A DNA stretch of 10,625 nt, taken from Acidimicrobiaceae bacterium. GTDB taxonomy: Bacteria > Actinomycetota > Acidimicrobiia > Acidimicrobiales > Ilumatobacteraceae. Below are positions 6,317 to 10,625 of this stretch, piece by piece. Position 1 is the stretch's first letter. Every line of letters starts with the position of its first letter. The stretch is taken from positions 1 to 10,625 of the forward strand of contig PMCN01000142.1 in NCBI GenBank assembly GCA_003154135.1. Direction: 5' to 3'. Below the pieces are notes generated by a model. It was not told where the DNA came from, did not search any database, and saw only the letters and a program-made list of their open reading frames with translations. The position numbers were made by a program, and so were the translations under genes.

Positions 6317-7224
6317 CGATCCGCCTCCACCGTGATGACTCCTTCGTCGCTCACCAGCCAGGCGTCGACCGCGGCAGCACGGAGCAGGGCGGCGCCCCGC
6401 TCCGTGCCGGCGATCAGGGCCGCTTTGGCCAAGCCTTCTGCCCGCGCCGCGCTGGCAGCGGCGACTGCGACGGCGAGCAGATCGCTCGTGCAGGGCGCGC
6501 CGGAGGCGGGGTCGATCAGGTGGTGCGCCTCGGTGCCGTCGGCGAGCCGCCAACGACGCTGGCAGACCGTGCTCATCACCAGCGCGCCACGGTGCACGAC
6601 GTGCGTGGCGAGCTCCTGGTCGGTGGCGGGATGCACGAGCGGCACGTCCCACCCCTCGTCGGGGGGAATGCCCGCGACGGCGATGTCGCCGCCGAGGCAC
6701 ACGTATGCGCCGACCGCACCGTGGGAGAGGAGCTCGGCCGACAGCAGGTCGGCGGCGAGGCCCTTGCCGATGCCACCGAGATCGATGCGCATGCCGGGCG
6801 CGAGCCGCACGGCTTCGTCCTGGCGACGCAGTTCGAGCCCGGCGAGCCCGGGTGCCGGGCAGGTCGTGGGCGCGGTGCGGCGGGTGTCGATCTCCCGGAA
6901 CGTGCGGTCGTAGCCCCACTGCTCGAGCGCGCCGCGCACGGTGGGGTCGAAGCGACCATCGGTCTCGGCGTGCAGGCGCTGGCACCAGCGAAACGCGGTG
7001 AAGAGCTCGTGGCTGACGTGCACCCAGCGGGAACTCTGCTCGTGCAGCCGATTGAGCTCGCTGTCGGGCCGGAAGCGGCTCCACACCTGCTCGAGCTCGT
7101 CGAGCCGGGCGATGGCATGGGGCATCAGCGACGGGGGACCGTCGATGAGCAGCTCCGCGGTCGACCCCATCGCCGGAGCGGTGGTGCGGAACCACGTTCG
7201 TGAATGGACGAGCCCGACGCTCAC
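6313..7224 (-). CDS. apbE: FAD:protein FMN transferase, ApbE family
   Basis: ApbE enzymes cleave FAD and attach FMN through a phosphoester to Thr or Ser of a target protein. This 303-residue protein shows the family landmarks: AMGS at 18-21, DGRFDPTV at 89-96, IDLGGIGKG at 147-155, GGD at 178-180, and HLIDPASG at 235-242. In the C-terminal metal-site helix, where canonical members have Asp and Thr (A-D-x-L-x-T), this one has Glu263 and Lys267 (AEGLAKA), a variant that may change metal use. No signal peptide or lipobox is present, so it probably works in the cytoplasm. I choose GTG 7224 because it shares GTGA with the stop of the upstream gene and has GGGAG 9 bases before it; GTG 7245 and 7230 are alternatives. 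It overlaps the haem-protein start by 4 bases. Confidence 0.88.
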   Translation of the reverse strand: MSVGLVHSRTWFRTTAPAMGSTAELLIDGPPSLMPHAIARLDELEQVWSRFRPDSELNRLHEQSSRWVHVSHELFTAFRWCQRLHAETDGRFDPTVRGALEQWGYDRTFREIDTRRTAPTTCPAPGLAGLELRRQDEAVRLAPGMRIDLGGIGKGLAADLLSAELLSHGAVGAYVCLGGDIAVAGIPPDEGWDVPLVHPATDQELATHVVHRGALVMSTVCQRRWRLADGTEAHHLIDPASGAPCTSDLLAVAVAAASAARAEGLAKAALIAGTERGAALLRAAAVDAWLVSDEGVITVEADR

Positions 7225-7940
7225 GGACACTTGCTCCCGGTGCACGCGGGAGCCTTGGTGGTGGGCGGTGCCGGCGGCTGGGTGGTCGCGGGTGGCTTCG
7301 TGGTGGCGGGTGCAGGGGCCTGGGTGGTCACCGGGGTCGGTGCCTTGGTCGTGACCGGCGCCGGGCCTTGCGTGGTCGCGGGTGCGGGTGCGCCGGGTTT
7401 GGTGGTGACCGGTGCCGGTGCACCCGGCTTGGGCGCGGTGCTGACGGGCGTCGGGGTGCCGGGCGCCACGGGAGTGCCCGGGGCGGTGGTGACCGGCGTG
7501 CCGGGGGCGAGAGGGGTGCCGACGAGGGTGGTCGCGGTGGGCACAACGGGCACGGAGTCGACCACGCCGGGCACGGTGCCACCGGGAAGCGACGACGGCG
7601 GCGCCACGGGGTTGCCGTTCTCGTCGACGTAGGTGATGCGCTGGATGGTCTTCACCACCACGCTCGACGGTGTGGGCGTGGCCGCGTCGTTCTGGTCCTT
7701 GTGGATGTCGGACTGAGCCATGGCGGTGATGGTGCCGAGGAAGCCGGAGGTGGCCAAACCCGTGGCGAGCACACGTCCTGCGGCGGCGGCGTGGCGGCGC
7801 TTGGTGCGGGTGACGGCGACGTTGGTGTGCTTGTCGATCACCGGCGCCTCGTCGGCGGGTGCGGCCGGCGCCTGCGGGGCTCGGCGCTGACCGAGGCGGG
7901 CGAGGCGCGCGGCTTGTTCGGGGTCGAGTTGGTCAGCCAC
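7221..7940 (-). CDS. Membrane-anchored Pro/Thr-rich stalk protein B, unknown function
   Basis: I do not recognise this 239-residue protein. It has a charged cytoplasmic N-terminus (1-50, LARLGQRR and RTKRRH), one hydrophobic helix (about 51-75), a short ordered-looking segment VVVKTIQRITYVDENGNPV (about 94-112), a long stalk of APxPVTT-type repeats (about 135-231), and a terminal C-x4-C (Cys233, Cys238). Charge distribution puts the stalk outside the cell. Its GTG start overlaps the stop of the gene before it by 8 bases, with GGAG 9 bases upstream, and its stop overlaps the apbE GTG, so it belongs to the apbE/haem-protein operon. Possible roles are a spacer or scaffold holding a redox partner in the cell wall, or a cell-wall attached protein. 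No sortase signal or FMN-binding domain is visible. Confidence 0.75.
   Translation of the reverse strand: MADQLDPEQAARLARLGQRRAPQAPAAPADEAPVIDKHTNVAVTRTKRRHAAAAGRVLATGLATSGFLGTITAMAQSDIHKDQNDAATPTPSSVVVKTIQRITYVDENGNPVAPPSSLPGGTVPGVVDSVPVVPTATTLVGTPLAPGTPVTTAPGTPVAPGTPTPVSTAPKPGAPAPVTTKPGAPAPATTQGPAPVTTKAPTPVTTQAPAPATTKPPATTQPPAPPTTKAPACTGSKCP
7245..7523 (-). repeat. Imperfect tandem repeats coding the APxPVTT stalk
   Basis: The + strand shows repeated blocks around ggtggtgaccggtgcc, which on the coding strand give (A/G)-P-x-P-V-T-T-K/Q about eight times. Unit spacing varies between 8 and 12 codons. Such arrays change length easily by slippage. Confidence 0.6.
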
Positions 7941-8550
7941 AGTTCCACACTCCGTTGTCCTCGAGGACGGGCTTGTTGCAGTTCGGCGGGATGGGGGGCA
8001 CCGGCTTGCCCTTGGGCCAGTCCGACGACACGCGAGCGCCCGGCGGCAGGGTGTCGCCGGTGGTCGTGTAGATCGGCACCGTGGTGCGCGGCGTGGTGGT
8101 GCGCGGCGCCGTGGTCGTCGGTTGCGTGGTGGCCGTCGTCGTCTTCGGTGAGGTGCTGCCCGGCTGCGTGGTCGCTGTCGTGTTCGCTGTAGTGGGAGCC
8201 GCCGTGATCTGAGTCGTCACCTTGGTGCCGGCCGTCGTGCCGGCCGTCGATGGCGTACCGGGCTTGGTGGTGGTCTTCGAGCCCGGCGACGTGGCGGTGG
8301 TGACGGGACCGCCGCCCGGGGCCACACCGTCGACGGGCACATCGCCGGCGGCGGTGGTCGACGTGCCGCTGACCACGACGACCACGTCGTCGATGGTCTG
8401 CAGCTCGGTCACCACGGTCGGCGGAGCCGACAGGCGGTGGGTGCTGAAGCCGAGGATGTTCCAACCCCCGACCGCGGCGACGCACACCGTGGCGAGACCC
8501 AACGTGACCGTTGATCCGACGGCTGTCGCCAGCGCTACTCGACGTTCCAT
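7933..8550 (-). CDS. Membrane-anchored Thr-rich stalk protein A, unknown function
   Basis: I do not recognise this 205-residue protein. An uncleaved-looking signal anchor (about 5-34) follows a short positive N-terminus, MERR. Residues 41-61 (PPTVVTELQTIDDVVVVVSG) look beta-prone, 62-165 are Thr/Ser/Pro/Gly-rich and mucin-like, and 166-205 form a small C-terminal segment ending in PNCNKPVLEDNGVWNCG, with Cys191 and Cys204. The stalk should be extracytoplasmic and, if the cell glycosylates Ser/Thr, a likely glycosylation target. The ATG at 8550 has only a weak GGGTG before it. It is the first gene of an overlapping run (stalk A, stalk B, apbE, haem protein) and has the same plan as stalk B: anchor, short segment, low-complexity stalk, Cys-containing end. 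Confidence 0.75.
   Translation of the reverse strand: MERRVALATAVGSTVTLGLATVCVAAVGGWNILGFSTHRLSAPPTVVTELQTIDDVVVVVSGTSTTAAGDVPVDGVAPGGGPVTTATSPGSKTTTKPGTPSTAGTTAGTKVTTQITAAPTTANTTATTQPGSTSPKTTTATTQPTTTAPRTTTPRTTVPIYTTTGDTLPPGARVSSDWPKGKPVPPIPPNCNKPVLEDNGVWNCG
8056..8367 (-). repeat. Thr-rich low-complexity coding region of stalk A
   Basis: Codons for residues 62-165 are largely ACC/ACG/ACA for Thr with Pro, Ala and Gly, in loose TTxTTQP and TTTAPRTTTPRTT units. Open frames on the opposite strand through this region are by-products. Confidence 0.5.
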
Positions 8551-8581
8551 GCTGCACCCATGTCCCTGCTCGCCCTGCGTC

Positions 8582-8602
8582 CGGTACCGAGCAGTGGTAC
8601 CG
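8582..8602. promoter_or_regulatory. Paired GGTACCGA repeats upstream of the stalk/apbE/haem operon
   Basis: CGGTACC at 8582-8588 and GGTACCG at 8596-8602 form a perfect 7-bp inverted repeat with a 7-base spacer; the octamer GGTACCGA also recurs directly at a 13-base step (8583 and 8596). It lies 32 bases upstream of the first ATG of the operon. This is the size and placement of a dimeric regulator site, or it may fold in the leader RNA. No factor can be assigned. Confidence 0.4.
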
Positions 8603-8625
8603 AATCGGAGGTGTCATCGGCAGGG

Positions 8626-8641
8626 TGGAGCCGCCGCTCCA
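8626..8641. other. Hairpin between ferredoxin and stalk A genes, possible terminator
   Basis: TGGAGC at 8626-8631 pairs with GCTCCA at 8636-8641 around the loop CGCC, and two further pairs are possible beyond one mismatch. It lies about 47 bases past the ferredoxin stop on the - strand and may end the leuA-side transcript. No T-run follows. Confidence 0.35.
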
Positions 8642-8650
8642 TCCAAGGAA

Positions 8651-8656
8651 TGTCAA
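8651..8656 (-). promoter_or_regulatory. Perfect TTGACA hexamer, possible -35 for the stalk/apbE operon
   Basis: On the - strand this reads TTGACA, matching the housekeeping -35 consensus, in the 137-base gap before the four-gene run. No TANNNT stands 16-18 bases downstream, where the hairpin falls instead, so it may be fortuitous. The rest of the gap holds only the two repeats described separately. Confidence 0.2.
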
Positions 8657-8687
8657 AGATTCGTCGAAATCGTCGGAACTGTGTGCG

Positions 8688-8879
8688 TCAGTCCTCGACG
8701 GTGATGGCCCCTGTGGGACACATCTCGGCAGCCATCTGCACCTTGTCGCGCAGGTCTTCGCCGGGCGACTCCTGGAGGACGTAGAGGTAGCCGTCGCTGC
8801 GCACCTCGAACACCTCGGGGCACACCTGCATGCATGCCCCGGTGCTGGCACACACGTCGTAGTCGACACTCACCTTCAT
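8688..8879 (-). CDS. Small one-cluster ferredoxin, probably [3Fe-4S]
   Basis: This 63-residue electron carrier has cysteines at 10, 16, 20 and 54. In the usual C-x2-C-x2-C-x3-C-P pattern the second cluster Cys is replaced by Thr13, and the remote Cys is present in CPTGAI at 54-59. Cys10, Cys16 and Cys54 would hold a [3Fe-4S] cluster, with Cys20-Pro left over from a two-cluster ancestor. PEVFEV at 21-26 and the length fit ferredoxins that serve cytochrome P450 and Rieske oxygenases in actinobacteria. The ATG is fixed by AGGAGGA at 8887-8893, 7 bases before it. It lies 30 bases after the sunset-like gene and may be carried on a leuA transcript. No P450 is in the window, so its partner is unknown. 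Confidence 0.9.
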   Translation of the reverse strand: MKVSVDYDVCASTGACMQVCPEVFEVRSDGYLYVLQESPGEDLRDKVQMAAEMCPTGAITVED

Positions 8880-8886
8880 CGCTGGA

Positions 8887-8893
8887 TCCTCCT
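8887..8893 (-). promoter_or_regulatory. Strong Shine-Dalgarno of the ferredoxin gene
   Basis: The - strand reads AGGAGGA with 7 bases to the ATG at 8879, one of the two best ribosome sites in the window. It suggests high expression of this small protein. Confidence 0.8.
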
Positions 8894-8909
8894 GGCGTTT
8901 CGTGGGCGA

Positions 8910-9278
8910 TCAGGCCTTGGCACGACGGTAGCCGTCGGCCTCGGCATCGTCGGCAGTGGCGTAGCACCGCTCGGGCACGGTGCGAGCGTAGAAGCGTCCG
9001 CCGAGCACGTGGTAGATGCCTGAGTTGTCGTTGGCCTTCACCGTGAAGCCCGACGGGCACTCGCCGTCGACGGGAGCCACCCACCGCACCGCGGGTTCGA
9101 CTGCAACGAAGGGGCCAGGCGCGGGTGTGGGCTCGGGCTCGGGCGTGGCTGGGTCGGTGGGGGTGGCGGTGGCGGTGGCCGACGCGGGGTTCGGGGCGCT
9201 CTGTCGGCGCTGCCACCACCAGCAGGCGATGCCACCCACCACTGCCAGTGCGACGAGGAGGCGGAGGCGGCGTCTCAT
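8910..9278 (-). CDS. Small membrane-anchored protein with C-terminal sunset-like domain
   Basis: This 122-residue protein has an arginine-rich N-terminus, one helix (about 6-22) ending in Cys19 and WWWQRR, a Pro/Thr/Glu linker (about 27-60), and a compact C-terminal domain from CPSGFTVKAN (about 74) to ADGYRRAKA (122). The pattern G-x-Y-H-V-x-G-G-R-F-Y followed by R-C-Y-A-T-x-x-D-A-E-A-D-G-Y-R-R is widespread in actinobacteria; I recall it as the 'sunset' domain, distantly like the Ada-type metal-binding ribbon but without its Cys set. Function is not established. The hydrophobic segment could be a signal anchor, with the domain outside the cell. The ATG at 9278 has no clear Shine-Dalgarno and begins 24 bases after the leuA stop, suggesting cotranscription. 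Confidence 0.75.
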   Translation of the reverse strand: MRRRLRLLVALAVVGGIACWWWQRRQSAPNPASATATATPTDPATPEPEPTPAPGPFVAVEPAVRWVAPVDGECPSGFTVKANDNSGIYHVLGGRFYARTVPERCYATADDAEADGYRRAKA

Positions 9279-9302
9279 GTGCCGACGTTAGCCGCTGCGG
9301 GT

Positions 9303-10625
9303 TCAGCCCTGGTGGCGTTCGTGGGCGTTGAGCACGGCCCGCAGCGCGGCCGTGATGGTGCTCGGGTCGGAACCCACGCCCCACTTCACCTCGCCGCCGT
9401 CGACCGACGTCTCGACGTAGGCGACGGCCGTGGCCTGCGAGCCCTGGCCCATCGCATGTTCGGCGTAGTCGAGCACGTCGATGGTGCTGTCGAGGCCGGT
9501 GCGCAGGGCGTGCACGAACGCGTCGATGGGGCCGTTGCCCTCACCGATGACGGTGTGGTGCTCACCCTGCACGATCAGCTGTGCCGTGATGGAGGTGCGG
9601 CCGGTTGCGCTGTCGCTGCGCAGCTCATGACTGCTGAGCCGGTACGACGGCTCCTCCGGCAGGTACTCCTCCTGGAAGGCGCTCCACATCACGACGGGGC
9701 TGATCTCGGTGCCGGTGTCCTCGGTGATGTGCTGGATGGTCTTCGAGAACTCGATCTGCAACCGGCGCGGCAGATCGAAGCCGTGGTCGGTCTTCATGAT
9801 GTACGCGACACCACCCTTGCCGCTCTGGCTGTTCACCCGGATGACCGCTTCGTAGCTGCGCCCGAGGTGCTTGGGGTCGAGGGGCAGGTACGGGACGCCC
9901 CACTGCGGGTAGTCGCCGCCGTTGGTCGCAGCCGAACGGTCGAGCGCGTCGAGACCCTTCTTGATCGCGTCCTGGTGGCTGCCGCTGAACGCGGTGTAGA
10001 CGAGGTCGCCCACCCATGGGTGGCGGGGCGCCACGGGCAGGCGGTTGCAGTACTCGGCCACGCGGCGCAGTGCATCGATGTCGCTGATGTCGAGCTCGGG
10101 GTCGACGCCGTTGACGAACAGGTTGATGGCCAGGTTCACCACGTCGACGTTGCCCGTGCGCTCACCGTTGCCGAACAACGTGCCCTCCACGCGGTCGGCG
10201 CCGGCCAGCATCGCCAGTTCGGCGGCCGCCGTGGCGGTGCCGCGGTCGTTGTGCGGGTGCAGGCTGATGATGACGCTCTCGCGCTGGCGGATGTGGCGGC
10301 CGAACCACTCGATGACGTCGGCGTACACGTTGGGCGTGTAGCACTCGACGGTGGCAGGCAGGTTGAGGATGAGCGGGCGCTCGGGCGTGGGCTCGATGAC
10401 GTCCATCACCGCGTGGCAGATGTCGATGGCGAACTCGGGCTCGGTGAGCGTGAAGCTCTCCGGCGAGTACTCGTAGTGGATGTCGGTCCCGGGCAGGGTC
10501 TCCTCCAGCTTGCGGCACAGCTTCGCGGCGTTGACCGCGATGTCGACGATGCCGTGCTGGTCCAACCCGAACACCACCTCGCGCTGCAGCGGGTTGGTGG
10601 AGTTGTAGAAGTGCACGATGGCGCG
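9303..10625 (-). CDS. leuA: 2-isopropylmalate synthase, 5'-truncated by the window edge
   Basis: LeuA condenses acetyl-CoA with 2-oxoisovalerate, the committed step of leucine synthesis. The 440 visible residues are the C-terminal part of a roughly 560-600-residue enzyme; the frame stays open to 10625 (the GTG at 10616 codes an internal Val in RAIVHFYNST), so the start lies right of the window. HFYNSTNPLQREVVF at 5-19 and YSPESF at 53-58 are typical of the fungal/actinobacterial LeuA type. His123 and His125 (LHPHNDRG) bind the divalent metal, and GNGERTGN at 152-159 closes the barrel signature. The linker subdomains follow, then the C-terminal allosteric domain (about 330-440), where leucine inhibits. 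The two small genes behind it are spaced 24 and 30 bases apart on the same strand. Confidence 0.95.
   Translation of the reverse strand, partial: RAIVHFYNSTNPLQREVVFGLDQHGIVDIAVNAAKLCRKLEETLPGTDIHYEYSPESFTLTEPEFAIDICHAVMDVIEPTPERPLILNLPATVECYTPNVYADVIEWFGRHIRQRESVIISLHPHNDRGTATAAAELAMLAGADRVEGTLFGNGERTGNVDVVNLAINLFVNGVDPELDISDIDALRRVAEYCNRLPVAPRHPWVGDLVYTAFSGSHQDAIKKGLDALDRSAATNGGDYPQWGVPYLPLDPKHLGRSYEAVIRVNSQSGKGGVAYIMKTDHGFDLPRRLQIEFSKTIQHITEDTGTEISPVVMWSAFQEEYLPEEPSYRLSSHELRSDSATGRTSITAQLIVQGEHHTVIGEGNGPIDAFVHALRTGLDSTIDVLDYAEHAMGQGSQATAVAYVETSVDGGEVKWGVGSDPSTITAALRAVLNAHERHQG

Noticed and set aside
7221..7523. CRISPR array or minisatellite at the tandem repeats
   Set aside because: The repeats are short, imperfect, in frame and encode a Pro/Thr stalk; there are no regular unique spacers.
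7200..8192. Long + strand open frames with Gly/Arg/Val-rich products opposite the stalk genes
   Set aside because: They mirror Pro/Thr repeat codons on the coding strand, have no ribosome sites and show no recognisable domain.

Overview
The window is high-GC, densely coded bacterial DNA with many GTG starts and short or overlapping gene junctions. A PASTA-domain membrane protein, a long SerA with an intermediate and an ACT domain, a DAKRGD-type PyrF, a fungal/actinobacterial-type LeuA and a small 'sunset'-like domain protein together suggest an actinobacterium. The Acidimicrobiia (Ilumatobacter-like lineages) is my best guess, from general recollection of such proteins and not from a search. 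I see no rRNA, tRNA, CRISPR array, phage gene or insertion sequence, and no stretch over 300 bases without a gene.

Layout. On the + strand, 3-983 is the C-terminal part of a PASTA protein, probably a PknB-like kinase cut by the window edge. It is followed by an SDR dehydrogenase (1056-1931). A bipartite hairpin (1969-2011) separates the SDR from a convergent SCP2-type lipid carrier (2016-2423, - strand). serA (2556-4136, +) diverges from the SCP2 gene and converges on a VOC-family protein (4152-4550, -). From there to the right edge everything is on the - strand. In transcription order (right to left) it reads: leuA (5'-truncated by the window edge), a sunset-like small anchored protein, a one-cluster ferredoxin, a 137-base gap, two membrane-anchored Thr/Pro-rich proteins, apbE, a haem-b ferric-reductase-like membrane protein, pyrF and the VOC gene.

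How the genes may work together. serA, leuA and pyrF are ordinary biosynthetic genes for serine, leucine and UMP. The SDR and SCP2 genes fit lipid or sterol-type acyl-CoA metabolism. The most distinctive block is 8550-5408, four genes joined by 8-, 4- and 4-base overlaps: anchored stalk protein A, anchored stalk protein B, a flavin transferase, and a b-type cytochrome with a long Ala/Pro-rich tail. This looks like a transmembrane redox module. No recognisable FMN-binding acceptor domain is present, and the two stalk proteins, each ending in a Cys pair, are unknown to me. A paired GGTACC repeat lies just upstream of the block, and a perfect hairpin covers its last stop codon, next to the pyrF start.
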